DNA of 64,000 nucleotides from Bradyrhizobium sp. CB1650. GTDB lineage: Bacteria > Pseudomonadota > Alphaproteobacteria > Rhizobiales > Xanthobacteraceae. Location: contig NZ_CP121695.1 in assembly GCF_029761915.1 (NCBI RefSeq), positions 1,364,001 to 1,428,000 on the forward strand. The letters are read 5' to 3'. The position numbers and the translations under genes were made by a program. This document shows positions 17,698-27,364 of the stretch, in pieces. The notes under the pieces are model-generated. The model saw nothing but the letters and a program-made list of their open reading frames with translations. It did no database searches and had not been told where the DNA came from. How positions within the stretch are numbered: the first letter of the stretch is position 1; every line of letters starts with the position of its first letter.

Positions 17698-17953
17698 TGC
17701 GCTTGCCGGTCTCCCGGTCTTTGATGAACCTTTGGCGGTTCCAGATGATGCGCCCGGCGTACAGCTCGCTCTGAAGGATGCCGTTCAAGCGCTTGCGGCT
17801 ACCGTCAATGGCCGAGGCGTTCCAGGCGCCGCCACGTGACCCGGGTGCGCCTTTCTTGTTCAAGGCAGCTGCGATGTCGCGGCGAGTTGCCGCATTCAAC
17901 GACTTCTTCATCTGCGGTGCTAGACTCACGAAGGCTTTTCCTTGCCGACGCAT
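17615..17953 (-). pseudogene. Serine recombinase fragment (Recombinase domain)
   Basis: The frame contains RRDIAAALNKKGAPGSRGGA, WNASAIDGSRKRLNGILQSE, LYAGRIIWNRQRFIKD and GKRISRENPREQW. This is the core of the PF07508-type Recombinase domain of large serine recombinases. The catalytic N-terminal domain and the zinc-ribbon/coiled-coil end are missing. After AKDL the sequence is unrelated (HAHEGNWSL) and stops. It is a relic of a second recombinase, distinct from the one next to it. Confidence 0.8.
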
Positions 17954-19427
17954 TCGATGAGGAAGCGTGACAGCGCTTCGAACGTGTCAAATCGCTTTAT
18001 CGTGCGGCCCTTATGGACTTCCTTTGAGAACCAGAACATGCGACGACTGAAGGTGAGCCACGCCGAGGGCATCAAGACATAGTCGAAGATCGCTTCGTTC
18101 TTCTCGTCCAACCGATCCGCGACAACCCATCCCTTCGGCCACCTCACGCGGTATTGCAGCGTCCAGCGCAAGGGCCGGTTTTCATATTTGCGGCATCTCG
18201 CGGCCCGAAAGACGACATTCACGGCATTATCGATTCGAAGACATCCAGTCGAGGCATTGAGAGTGGCACGGCGACCAAGTCTCTCCAAGGCCTCTCGAAG
18301 GCGAGCAGCATTGCTAAGCTGAAGGGCGGTCCATCGTTGGTGCGCGGCGTATTTGTCAAACCATTCTTGATTGCTGTTGTACCCAATGAGACGATAAATG
18401 TTCCGCAGCGCGCCGAAGTGCAAAAGATACGAGGACATAGACGGCAGGCCTGGACTTGAATTGATGATCGTCTTACTAAGCCTGCCTTTCTTCATCAGGA
18501 CCTTACGAAGCCGAAGCAACATTTCCTCTTCGGGAATGCTGACGCGCCCCTCACACATAATCTTTTGCGCGCGCCGAAATGCGTCGCGATGGACGATAGG
18601 TTCGATGGCATTTTCTATTCTGATCCAGAGCTCCCTCGGGTTGCGCGTGACCTTGGCGCCAAGTTTCCTGCTTTTGCGATTGTAGGTCAAAACCCCGATA
18701 TAGGCTTCGTTCCGGAGTAGGTCACCGACAGCCTTTCCAAGCCACGGTCTTCCCTGGCTATTCAAGATCCCTCGCTGGTTGAGCTCTCGGGCAATGGTGG
18801 CCTGCGATTGTGACGGAGATATCCGTGGAGAATCCAATTCACGATCTCGACTTGATCGGGTGTGCCGGGGATGAGCTTGACATGATCGGTAAGCAAAGAT
18901 TTGCGCTGGCCGACCGTTAAAATGCCCTTCGGCCTGCATTGATCGTCGACGAGACGTCGTTGGAACGCGTAAGCTGTAGGGCCGCCCATTTTAAAGCCGC
19001 GATGCGTCAGTCGGACTGAGCCTGCGAAAACCTTGGCGGAGAGTTCCCGACTGAACTCAGCCGGCATCACTCTCTTAATATTCTTCATGATGCTGGCGAG
19101 AAGGCTTCCGTCATTGTCGAATTGCTCCGCGCAATAAGCAACTTTGACGCCCGCCTTGCGGCAGATGAACTCGTAGTGCGCGCTCTCGTCAACGTCTTGA
19201 AAGCGTCCCCACCGGCTCACGTCGAAGACAAGCAGGTGAGCGAAGTCAGCGCGTCCCGATTGCACATCTTCAATCAGTTCGGTAAGGCCGTCCCGGCTTT
19301 CGAATTTGAGCCCGCTTTCTCCCTCGTCACGATAGGTTCGGACGATGGTTAGCTTATGAAGTTCGGCGTAGGTCGCAATGACCACTGCCTGATTCTCAAT
19401 CGAGTATTGCTGGTAGTCCGTCGACAT
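17926..19427 (-). pseudogene. Large serine recombinase, frameshifted
   Basis: Two frames join into one recombinase of about 500 residues. The first holds the resolvase domain: MSTDYQQYSIENQAVVIATY, with the catalytic Ser in the YVRMS context, then FDVSRWGRFQD. After a one-base shift near 18,815 (VEIVNWILHGYL, then SQSQATIARELNQRG) the second holds the Recombinase domain and a long basic C-terminal part. Upstream of the ATG at 19427 the frame continues as RAAQYVRMST without a standard start, so the true N-terminus (YVR) lacks an obvious ATG. Such enzymes integrate and excise mobile elements; this copy looks dead unless the shift is an assembly error. Confidence 0.82.
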
Positions 19428-19429
19428 GC

Positions 19430-20044
19430 GGACATACTGCGCCGCCCTTAGCGCTTTTTGCGATTGAGGCAGACGTTTCGCGTGTACACCGTGACCTCGA
19501 TCTCGCCGGCTTTGACCTGCACCCGCAGCGTGGTGTCGTGCTGGGCGAGGTGCATGCCCGCCCGTTCACCCGGCTGACGGCGCCGCTCGCGGTGCTGCGT
19601 CTTGCTTTCTCAGCCAGGGGGAGGTCGCCGCTGCCGACCGGAAAAAGTGCTATGGCGTTCTTGGCAAGCCTTGTCTGCTTAGATCCGACGAACTTTCCGC
19701 TTTTGCGCTGAATTTCATCGCAACGAGCGTACTTAATGCGGTCTATTGATTTAGCACCCGCCACAAACCCTCAGACCCTAAGTGAAAAAGACGACGTTGA
19801 TGGGCGCGGCATTCTGTAGCCACTCATGCGTTCGCTTACAGGCGTTGGAAATAGATTCAAATTTTCGTGGGGGGCGCGCAGAGGGATTTATCTTCGAACG
19901 CGCATGACTTTTCTGGCGTCGGGCCGGATTGGGATTGGTCACCTGCCAAGCGGTTGCGCTCTCAACGTATAGTTGCCATGTTTCCGCCGCGCGAGTGAAG
20001 CCTTGATATGAAACTAGCAAGGCGGAATCTCACGGCGAGGCAGA
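19430..20044 (-). other. Intergenic with a short orphan coding tail
   Basis: A 54-codon open frame at 19448-19609 (minus) reads GMHLAQHDTTLRVQVKAGEI then EVTVYTRNVCLNRKKR. It looks like the C-terminal end of a transposase- or integrase-like protein, but I cannot name it. The rest (19610-20044) has only weak frames. It overlaps the extended 5' end of the recombinase relic, so it may be an older gene cut when that recombinase arrived. Confidence 0.35.
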
Positions 20045-20732
20045 ATGAGGCAGTATAGAACAAGCGCTTCGCCCAAGAGCGCGTCTGAGAGCGAATCGTT
20101 TGCGGGACGTTTCAGCTATGAGGCAGTCGACCAACGCGTAGCTAATTTTCTTAGAGGGCAAGCCGATCGAATAAGACGTCAGTGCGTGACCTCGATAATT
20201 CAGATCGGAAGGGCGCTCCTTGAGGCCAAGCGACACCTATCGCACGGCGTGTTCCTCTCGTGGGTCGAGGACGAAGTGCGAATGCCTGTACGTACCGCTC
20301 AGACGTATATGCGGGTAGCCACTTGGGCGGAGGAGAAAAGCGCAACCGTTGCGCATTTGTCTCCAACCGTGCTGTACCTACTTTCCGCCCCGAGTACCCC
20401 TGCTGAGCTTACGACCGAGGTCCTAGCGAAAGCCGAAGCCGGGGAACTCGTCGCTCCCGCAACCCTTAGGCAAAAGCTCAGAGCGTTTCGTCACAAAAAA
20501 AGTCCTCCGGGAACTTCGAGGCGAGAAGATTCGCGACGCGTTGCATTGGGCGAGCGAGATGACTCTGGCCGAGCGGGCCGATCCCTTCACCAGGCGGCGT
20601 TTGCTGGCGCTGGTCGGCCGATACGACGCAAAGTTGGGTGCGCCCTCGCGGGCCTCTAAGCTCGCCGAGCGGCCACTGCCGGTGCGCACCACGCCGCCGG
20701 CGTCGATCTTCTCCGGGTCGGGCGAGGCATGA
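20045..20732 (+). pseudogene. DUF3102 protein with a +1 shift at an A7 run
   Basis: The first frame (from 20045) carries a DUF3102 domain: RRQCVTSIIQIGRALLEAKR, HLSHGVFLSWVEDEVRM and PVRTAQTYMRVATWAE. These proteins are found on plasmids and islands and are thought to bind DNA. At 20495-20501 there are seven consecutive A bases. Before them the frame is RAFRHKK; after them good coding continues in the +1 frame (VLRELRGEKIRDALHWASEM and TLAERADPFTRRRLLALVGR) to 20732. Six A bases would restore one protein of about 228 residues. It may be a recent null, a sequencing error or slippage. Confidence 0.75.
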
Positions 20733-20756
20733 GGAAGGACGGCGTCGAGATACGGT

Positions 20757-21023
20757 ACGACGCCCGAGAAGCTGTCGGAGAGTTCCTCGACCATCGCCGC
20801 AGAAGTGGAAGAGCAGGGCGCCGCGACAGGAGATTTTCTGCAACGTCCAGCAGCAGAAAGTACGCAGCGCGTCTCCACCAACGTCACGAACGTACAGCGT
20901 GGCGCCACCAAGACCTGTTCGGCGTCCTCCCATGTTCTCTCGGCAGCGCAATCGCTTTCTAACGAAAGTCGTCGTCTCGAGGACGAAATCAGCCGATTCC
21001 TGAAAATAGTACGCGTTACGTGA
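20757..21023 (+). pseudogene. Methyl-accepting chemotaxis protein, C-terminal fragment
   Basis: An open frame reads STIAAEVEEQGAATGDFLQR, RVSTNVTNVQRGATKTCSAS, SHVLSAAQSLSNESRRLEDE and ISRFLKIVRVT then a stop. This is the end of an MCP signalling domain: the EEQGAAT methylation-helix block, the VSTNVTNVQRGA block and the LxxEVxxFLxxVRA tail. The sensor, HAMP and signalling tip are absent and there is no start, so only the last ~85 residues survive. Some positions (DFLQRPAAE for EIARNVQQA) are already diverged. Confidence 0.8.
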
Positions 21024-21509
21024 GTGAACCGCTGACCGCCTGTTATGATCTAAGCGCGTGGAGAGAGCTGGAGCCGGCAACCGTAGGTCATTGATGATTC
21101 CGCATACCGTTTGGCAACAGAGCCTCGTCGAGGGGCGCGTCGACTGCTTATGTCTATGAGCGCGTACGGCAGGGCGCGGCATACGGCGGTTCTCTCTTGA
21201 AGTTGTCCACGGGGAATGCGGCCTGCTGCGTCTCAGAACGCCTGCCCCAGATTGCCACGTCGAATGCCTCGCGATGAACTGATCGGAGAGCTGGATGTAA
21301 ATAGGGGCGAAAGCATGTCCCCTCCAACATCCCGCTAATCAAAGCTTTTCAGTGCCGATCGGGCTCGGGACCCCACGCCGACTCAGAGGCTCCCCGGACG
21401 GCCTCGAAGCCTGGCAGACATCGCCAACCTCATCGCCGTCGGCGTGGACTTGGTGTGGAATCCCGATGCTCCGAACATGAGGATTTCGCCACCTACGTCA
21501 AGGAGCGCA
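21024..21509 (+). other. No recognisable gene
   Basis: About 490 bp of decayed-looking sequence with only short frames on both strands. No repeats or RNA features were noticed. Confidence 0.4.
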
Positions 21510-21722
21510 TCAGTGCTGAGAAGCGTCAGCAGCCTTCGCTCTAGCATCGATCCGGTAGAATCTCTTGGACGCCGGTTCCGATGTATCCGGGTCCAGGAGG
21601 TTTCGGAGCGCTTGCTGGGTACCCGGGAGCGCTGCTCGATCCTTCAGGTAGACGATCCTCAGCAGCACCTCGGTAATCTCAAGAAGTTCGGCCAGGATCC
21701 GATCTTTTACGAGATTCGCCAT
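21510..21722 (-). CDS. Small hypothetical protein (uncertain)
   Basis: A 70-residue charged, helical frame beginning MANLVKDRILAELLEITEVL and containing DRAALPGTQQALRNLLDPDT. An inverted repeat lies just upstream at 21732-21752. It is divergent from the broken Lrp gene. The residue pattern looks like a real protein, but I know no family and the ribosome site is weak. Confidence 0.35.
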   Translation of the reverse strand: MANLVKDRILAELLEITEVLLRIVYLKDRAALPGTQQALRNLLDPDTSEPASKRFYRIDARAKAADASQH

Positions 21723-21731
21723 TGTTGAAAT

Positions 21732-21752
21732 CATCCCATGCATTTTGGGATG
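21732..21752. promoter_or_regulatory. 7-bp inverted repeat between divergent genes
   Basis: CATCCCA and TGGGATG form a perfect 7-bp inverted repeat with a 7-bp spacer. It lies between the small minus-strand frame and the Lrp-like pseudogene, about 70 bp before the latter's ATG. It could be an operator or a short terminator (GTGTTTT follows); nothing distinguishes the two. Confidence 0.35.
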
Positions 21753-21820
21753 GTGTTTTGGACGCTTTCCTGCGCCGTTCAGCCATTTCGCGGTGAAAAT
21801 TCGCCAGAGCTGGAACCGAG

Positions 21821-22290
21821 ATGCCATACGATCGAATCGACGCCCGCATCCTTGAGATCGTGCAAAAGAATAACCGACTAACTTCCGAGATGATCGGCGA
21901 AATGGCCGGACCACCGCGTGCCAGCGACGACTGAAGAGACTTCGCTCGGAAGGCATCATCGAGGCCGACGTCTCAATCGTTTCGCCGAAGGCGGTGGGAC
22001 GGCCAATTCAAATGCTTGTGCTGGTGACTATGGAGCGGGAGCGTTCAGATATCATCGACAGATTCAAGAAGACCATCAAATCGTCAGCCGAGGTCGTCAA
22101 CGGATTCTACGTTACGGGAGACGCGGACTTCGTCCTATACGTTACCGCCACCAGCATGGAAGAATATGAGGAGTTTACGCGGCGGTTCGTCTATGTGAAC
22201 CCGGACATCAAGGGCTTCAAGACGATGGTCATATTGGATCGCGTAAAAGCGGGCTTTGCTATTCCAGTGGAGACTCCGTGCGATGAGTGA
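21821..22290 (+). pseudogene. Lrp/AsnC-family regulator, frameshifted
   Basis: The first frame (MPYDRIDARILEIVQKNNRL then TSEMIGEMAG) starts the winged helix. It shifts near 21,920 and the protein continues as TACQRRLKRLRSEGIIEADV, with the RAM effector domain (NGFYVTGDADFVLYVTATSM and NPDIKGFKTMVILDRVK) to the stop at 22290. Repaired, it would be about 155 residues, normal for Lrp. A few bases inside the recognition helix are missing, so DNA binding is lost. The broken glutamate dehydrogenase 3 kb away is a plausible former target. Confidence 0.8.
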
Positions 22291-23301
22291 CCGCGCGCTG
22301 ATGAGATTTCCACACCGCGGATCGATGCGTTTGCGCTTTTTTTCCTCGTTTGACCCGCTTAGAACGCGAAAAGGCGGCCCGCATGCTCCTCTAGTGTCGA
22401 GCTAATTCCAAGCTGGTCTTGATCCCTCCGGAATTGTTATGGGGATCCACGTCGAGGGACGCATGCGCATGATCCGCTCTCCGCTCGCAAACGAGGAGGA
22501 TTAAAAAAGCATGTTGGCCGCCGTGCTTTCATATCCTCCAGAAATCGTTGCAGAGGACGTCAAGGAAGCTCCTGAGATACTATTCTGGGCGGCGCAACGT
22601 CGCGATCGCCATCAGCAAGCCGCGAGCGACTGCCAGCTACTATCTCTATTGCTGGAGGAGGGGCAGAGGCTCCACCTCACGGTGACGACGGCGCGGTCAT
22701 GATTATCTATGACGTCTTTTGTGCGAGACGCTCCACCGAGACATCGGACGAGAAACGAGAATGTTCGTTCGTCACCTACTGTATTTGTCGGAGCCTGGCT
22801 TGCGGGACTAAGGTATTTATTGCTGGATCCCGGCCCCTCGCGTCGTATGGTGAAGTCATCTCTTGCTATTCGGAAGGCGACACCGGCCTTACATCCGTCA
22901 CGGACGACAGCAACAGCCGCCCTGAAACTTCGGAGATGACAGATGAACAACGCGAATTTGATGCGCTGAAGCAACGAGATTGCGCATCTCAAGCAGCTGG
23001 TTGTCTAGCCTTCAGCAAATGTTCTTTCGCAGCGTCGTAAAGAGCGACGCGGGGATAATCGGAATGCCCGTGAGTCTCTGAGCGATACTGAAGCAGCACT
23101 CTGTTTTCCGACAGAGTGGCTTCTTGTCTTGGCGGACACGGGAAGCGGATCCGACTTGTGCTCCTTGGGGCGGGGTTCTTAATTTGTTGGTTGGAAGCGG
23201 GATAGGCCAGGAGACACAATGATGACGGACTGCTGGACTGATCAAGGGCGCCTTGTTGTAACCGGTAGCAGCGATTGCCTCTGAGATGCTGTGGCGCGCT
23301 G
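22291..23301 (+). other. Gene-poor kilobase
   Basis: About 1 kb with only short or unlikely frames on both strands (for example 22511-22702 and 22989-23387). I could not support any as a gene. No RNA or repeat was seen. It probably includes the promoter of the small membrane protein and NYN gene near its right end. Confidence 0.45.
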
Positions 23302-23472
23302 ATGCTCAACTCTGACGGCAAATTCTGGCCACAACTTGCGGCTTCTCTCTCCGTTCTGATTGTTGCGTTGTCTGTGCTGTACAGCATTGGTCAGCTTCTG
23401 ACAGCGGACAATCGTGAACTATCTCTTAACCTCGGATTGTTTTTTGGATGGATCGCACGCGGCCTAAGCTAA
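23302..23472 (+). CDS. Small single-pass membrane protein
   Basis: A 56-residue protein MLNSDGKFWPQLAASLSVLI then VALSVLYSIGQLLTADNREL, with one strong membrane helix at about 12-35 and a short amphipathic end. Its TAA overlaps the ATG of the NYN-domain gene by one base (TAATG), suggesting translational coupling. Family unknown. The coupling suggests it may tether or regulate the nuclease-like partner (inference). Confidence 0.55.
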   Translation: MLNSDGKFWPQLAASLSVLIVALSVLYSIGQLLTADNRELSLNLGLFFGWIARGLS

Positions 23473-24089
23473 TGAGTGACGGGAGCGGTCAAACGCCAAT
23501 GCCGCCATTCGACAAAATCGCGCTCTTTATCGACGGCGCCAACCTCAACGCAACCTGCAAGGCGCTTGGCTTCGACATCGACTACAAGCGCCTGCTCGGG
23601 GAGTTTCAGAGCCGCGGCACGTTGCTGCGGGCGTTCTATTACACGACGGTTATCGAGGATCAGGAATGTTCGTCGATCAGGCCACTCGTCGATTGGCTCG
23701 ACTATAACGGTTACACAGTTGTCACCAAACCAACCAAGGAATTCATCGACGCCAGCGGCCGCCGCAAGGTCAAGGGCAACATGGACATCGAGCTTGCGGT
23801 CAATGCCATGGAGCTTGCCGAGCATGTCGATCAGATGGTCCTGTTCTCGGGCGACGGCGATTTCCGCTCCCTGGTCCAGGCTGTGCAACGGCGCGGCGTA
23901 CGGGTGACTGTCGTGTCCACAATTGCCAGCCAGTCGCCAATGATCGCCGACGAGCTTCGGCGGCGGTCGGACGAATTTATCGACCTGGCACAGTTGAAGC
24001 TGAAGCTGGGTCGCGGTCCGTCCGAACGGTTAGGCCAGCGTCAAGAGGAGCGCCGAGGCTCGAAAATCGGAACGGCAGTCTCTGAGTGA
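23472..24089 (+). CDS. NYN-domain (LabA/DUF88-like) protein
   Basis: About 205 residues from the ATG at 23472. NYN domains are PIN-like nucleases acting on RNA. The acidic active-site residues are visible in IALFIDGANLNATCKALGF (Asp near the start), NMDIELAVNAM and VLFSGDGDFRSLVQAVQRRG, followed by VRVTVVSTIASQSPMIADEL. These are typical of the LabA-like NYN proteins of Bradyrhizobium, where the chromosomal copy sits near smpB/rpoZ. Here it lies alone in island DNA, so it is probably an extra copy. The C-terminal 25 residues are basic and disordered. Confidence 0.88.
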   Translation: MSDGSGQTPMPPFDKIALFIDGANLNATCKALGFDIDYKRLLGEFQSRGTLLRAFYYTTVIEDQECSSIRPLVDWLDYNGYTVVTKPTKEFIDASGRRKVKGNMDIELAVNAMELAEHVDQMVLFSGDGDFRSLVQAVQRRGVRVTVVSTIASQSPMIADELRRRSDEFIDLAQLKLKLGRGPSERLGQRQEERRGSKIGTAVSE

Positions 24090-24178
24090 CCTGCCGACTA
24101 ACAAGCAGGGCGGAGATATCTACGCCGCGACGGTGACGACCCTGGACCCGGCGGTCGCTGGGATCGCGACGATGAAGC

Positions 24179-24584
24179 ATGCGCTTCGTGCCCGCAACCG
24201 AACCACTTGCCTTCTGGCTTGCCGACATCGTGCTCGCCCATCGCCTGAAATGGCCGATCGCCGTGGCCGCTGAGCGCCGGTCAGGCGCGTCGCGGCGATT
24301 TGCACGCTGCAGGCAAACCAGGCCGCGTTGACGAGGGCTGGCTTGCGGCCTGTGCGATGGCCTATGCACGCGCCGCCGCAGCAGCGGACTTCTACGCCGA
24401 TCTCGCACGGCAGGCCAATCGGCTGCTGGCGGCACCGAAGCTACGCGGCAAGGACGCCGACATGATGATGGCAATCTTTCCTGATGACGCACAGCCTGCA
24501 GCGCCGGCGAAACGGCAACCGACCGCAGCATGCGCCGACACGGCAGCGATACGTTCGCTGACCGACCAGCTGGCCGGAAAATAG
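24179..24584 (+). pseudogene. DUF1403 protein, C-terminal part, frameshifted
   Basis: One frame from 24179 reads EPLAFWLADIVLAHRLKWPI. After a shift near 24,300 the next reads DEGWLAACAMAYARAAAAAD, FYADLARQANRLLAAPKLRG and RSLTDQLAGK before the stop at 24584. Together they resemble the second half of DUF1403 proteins, which occur in alphaproteobacterial conjugative plasmids and islands. The N-terminal half is not visible upstream. It is an inactive relic. Confidence 0.65.
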
Positions 24585-24936
24585 CCTATCTGATCATCTC
24601 CCATGGACACCAGCGAGGGTTGTACTGACGACGACACCCTCAGTATATTGGAGCTTCCGTTGAAATACGGGAATGAGGCTGCTTCGCCAGTAAGCATACC
24701 CATATAATTCACTGAGGACTAAGCTCGCGCTAGTTGTGGTCCGGCCAATATTTTGCCAAATGTAGAAGGCGGGTGTCGGCAGGCACCCTGGCGCGATCGA
24801 CTTTAGGTAGTCGGGACTAGGATGCAGCCGCTACGTGAACGCGCTTTGATTACCACCCGAGCCTTAACGCGCTACATCATGGACAAATCCCTGACTAAAC
24901 CGGCCAGGGATCTCTTATTGAGGGACGGTCACCAGA
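24585..24936 (+). other. Intergenic, presumed promoter of XRE gene
   Basis: About 350 bp without a supported gene. The region just before 24937 should contain the promoter of the following XRE regulator; no clear -35/-10 pair was identified by eye. Confidence 0.45.
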
Positions 24937-25332
24937 ATGAACAGACCTGCAGCAAAAAAGATGAGGCAACGCAGTGCCGGCAAGCCGGACATTGAATTGG
25001 GCAAGCGGATTCGTTTGCGGCGTGTTGAGCAGAAGATCTCCCAGGCAGAGCTCGGCGACAAGCTTGGCGTCAGCTTCCAGCAGGTTCAGAAATACGAAAA
25101 GGGCGTCAACCGGGTCGGCGCCGCCCGCCTACAGCAGATCGCAAACGCGCTCGATGTGCCGGTCACCTTCTTCTACGACGGTGACAACAAGGCCCGCGAG
25201 GTCGACAGCCTCCTGTTCCTCGACAGCGCCTTCAGCCTGCGGTTGCTTCGCGCCTACAGGAAGATCAAGGACCAGACCGTGCAACGTCAGCTGGTGTCCT
25301 TGATGGAATCGATCGCCGCCAACGAGGACTGA
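24937..25332 (+). CDS. XRE-family transcriptional regulator
   Basis: A 131-residue regulator with a Cro/C1 helix-turn-helix at about 20-75 (IELGKRIRLRRVEQKISQAE, LGDKLGVSFQQVQKYEKG, VNRVGAARLQQIANALDVPV). The C-terminal helical tail contains LLRAYRKIKDQTVQRQLVSL. This form (FQQVQKYEKGxNRVGA) is very common in Bradyrhizobium and relatives. The frame is intact, alone, and followed by a clear terminator about 100 bp downstream. Confidence 0.92.
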   Translation: MNRPAAKKMRQRSAGKPDIELGKRIRLRRVEQKISQAELGDKLGVSFQQVQKYEKGVNRVGAARLQQIANALDVPVTFFYDGDNKAREVDSLLFLDSAFSLRLLRAYRKIKDQTVQRQLVSLMESIAANED

Positions 25333-25434
25333 GCGGCGGCGGCCCCGGTCCCGTGAACGCATCGACCAGCCCGCGCGGATCGGCCGGCGGCAGGGACACA
25401 TGATCTGCCGGTTGGAGCGGAATGCCATCGAAGG

Positions 25435-25464
25435 GCTGCCATCGTGGGATGGCAGCTTTTTTTT
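25435..25464 (+). terminator. Rho-independent terminator
   Basis: GCTGCCATC and GATGGCAGC form a perfect 9-bp stem with a 4-base loop, followed directly by eight T bases. This is a textbook intrinsic terminator for the XRE gene about 100 bp upstream. It is by far the clearest terminator in the window. Confidence 0.9.
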
Positions 25465-25504
25465 GTCAGGGCAAGAATCGTCAGTCGCAACGGCGCTCGA
25501 ACGA

Positions 25505-26789
25505 TCAACCGAGCCAGTCGATCACGAGGCGAACTTGCTTGAACAGTCCACGCGTCTCCTTTGCGCCGCGTACCCGTTCCACGCCGATGGCCATAGCGGC
25601 GGTGCGGCTGAACACCTTATCCCGCGTACTTCGCGACAATACGCGCTCAAACGCACGGTCCAGAATCTGATACTCCCGCTGCATCACCTTCCTCCTCCCA
25701 GAACAATCGCTGAAGGTCCTGAACCCATTCGAAGTAACTAACCACCACACCTCCAGAGTTGCACAGGATGTCCGGGATTAGGAAGATTTCCTCCTGACGC
25801 ATTTCGAGGACGCGATCGGCTTCTGGCGTGGTCGGACCATTGGCTCCTTCTGCAAGTATGCGACAGCGCAGCTCACCGGCGATTTTGCCGTTGATGACGC
25901 GCTCTACCGCCGCTGGAACAAGTATGTCGCAAGGCAACGTCAGCATCTCCATTGAATCAAAGGCGAGTTCGTTGGAATAGCCCTCCAAGCTACCTCGCGA
26001 GGCTGCATGCCGGACCAACTGGGGGATATCGAGGCCCCCGGGCGATGGAGCGCGCCGGTGTGATCACTCACCGCGATCACTTTGACTCCCATAGTGTGCA
26101 GCTCGAGTGCCGTGATTGAACCGACATTTCCGAAGCCCTGTACGCTGGCGGTGGCGCCATCGAGCTGGATCTCGCGCTCATGCGCAGCACGACGAACCAA
26201 ATGAGCGACACCTCTCCCCGTGGCCTCGCGACGTCCCAGTGTGCCGCCCGCGGTGACGGGCTTGCCTGTCACGATTTCTGTCACTGTTTGTCCCTGATAC
26301 ATTGAGTAGTGTCCATGAACCAAGCCATGATCTGCTCATTGGTGCCTTGTCAGGCGCCATCACATCTGTATGTGGGCCAACAAATGGAATCATCTCCTGC
26401 ATGTATCGGCGCGAAAGCGCTTCAAGTTCGCGTTTGGACAGGCTTGACGGATCGACGTTGATACCTCCCTTCGCGCCGCCATACGGCAATCCAACTAGTG
26501 CACACTTCCAGCTCATCCAGATTGCTAGTGCCGCAACTTCGCCGAGATCAACGCTGGGGGCGAACCGCGTGCCACCTTTCGTGGGGCCAAGCGTCAGGTG
26601 ATGTTGCACACGACAGCCCTCGAAGACGGCCGTTGTGCCATCATCCCGATGAATCGGACATGAGACCGTGATAGCGCGCTTCGGCATCAATAACCGAGCT
26701 CTCGCGTTTTCCGGTATGCATAGATAGTCTGCGATTACTTCGAATTGCTTCGCGGCCATGTCAAAGACCGGCCCACCGTATACGGTCAC
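25505..26789 (-). pseudogene. Glu/Leu/Phe/Val (glutamate) dehydrogenase, multiply frameshifted
   Basis: At least three frames must be joined to make one enzyme. The first (from 26789) has MAAKQFEVIADYLCIPENAR and the substrate/glycine region LTLGPTKGGTRFAPSVDLGE and GLPYGGAKGGINVDP. The second has VTAGGTLGRREATGRGVAHL and the Rossmann GFGNVGSITALEL. The third has PCDILVPAAVERVINGKIAG and ILAEGANGPTTPEADRVL, and a last piece has STRDKVFSRTAAMAIGVERV. Shifts lie near 26,310, 26,020 and 25,710. An active enzyme would interconvert glutamate and 2-oxoglutarate. This copy is clearly dead. Confidence 0.9.
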
Positions 26790-27364
26790 GTTCGCTCCTT
26801 AGTCTGAAGTTACATGTTGGGGTGAAGAGGCGGCGTCTGTATTGCAGTTTCCGAACACTTTCATTCCCCGGTGCGATAGACCCGCGCTCTAAGGCGGCAG
26901 CAGTCGTCGGTCACGGCGCCAAGTTGGCCCGATCTCTTGCATCGCCTTGCCCTCTCAATGGAGTTCCTTCGTTGCCCGCCGGGGCGGACGAGATTGGCAT
27001 AAAGCCTAGCCCGCCACAGACTGACACCAAACCAATCAATAGGCGACAACAATGTCGCGCAATCACTCCACGCTTGTCTGAGTCTTGTATTGATAAGGTC
27101 GTGATTTGGAGTCGCTCCGCTATCGACACGAAAGCATGCCGTGAATGTCGCTCCGCCTGCCGATTGCAAGTTATCGCCCTTTCGATCTGGCGCACACTTC
27201 GTACGGGACGAACCAATCTGCGCGCTCAAAATCTATCGACACCGGCCAAAGGACGAGCTTCGTCTGCATTGGACGGCAATCTCGTAGTCCCAAATCATGC
27301 TAAAATATCGCCGGTTCTTGCAATTGACGAGAGAATTTGCAAACAGAGCTTGTTGGGAGAGACC
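26790..27364 (+). other. No recognisable gene
   Basis: About 575 bp between the dead dehydrogenase and a small zinc-ribbon gene. A long plus-strand frame crosses it but its first 180 residues look like unselected sequence. Nothing else was seen. Confidence 0.45.

Noticed and set aside
26822..27364. 5' part of the plus-strand 287-codon frame before the zinc-ribbon gene
   Set aside because: Residue pattern looks unselected and the ribosome site lies at 27365; only the 3' part is kept as a gene.
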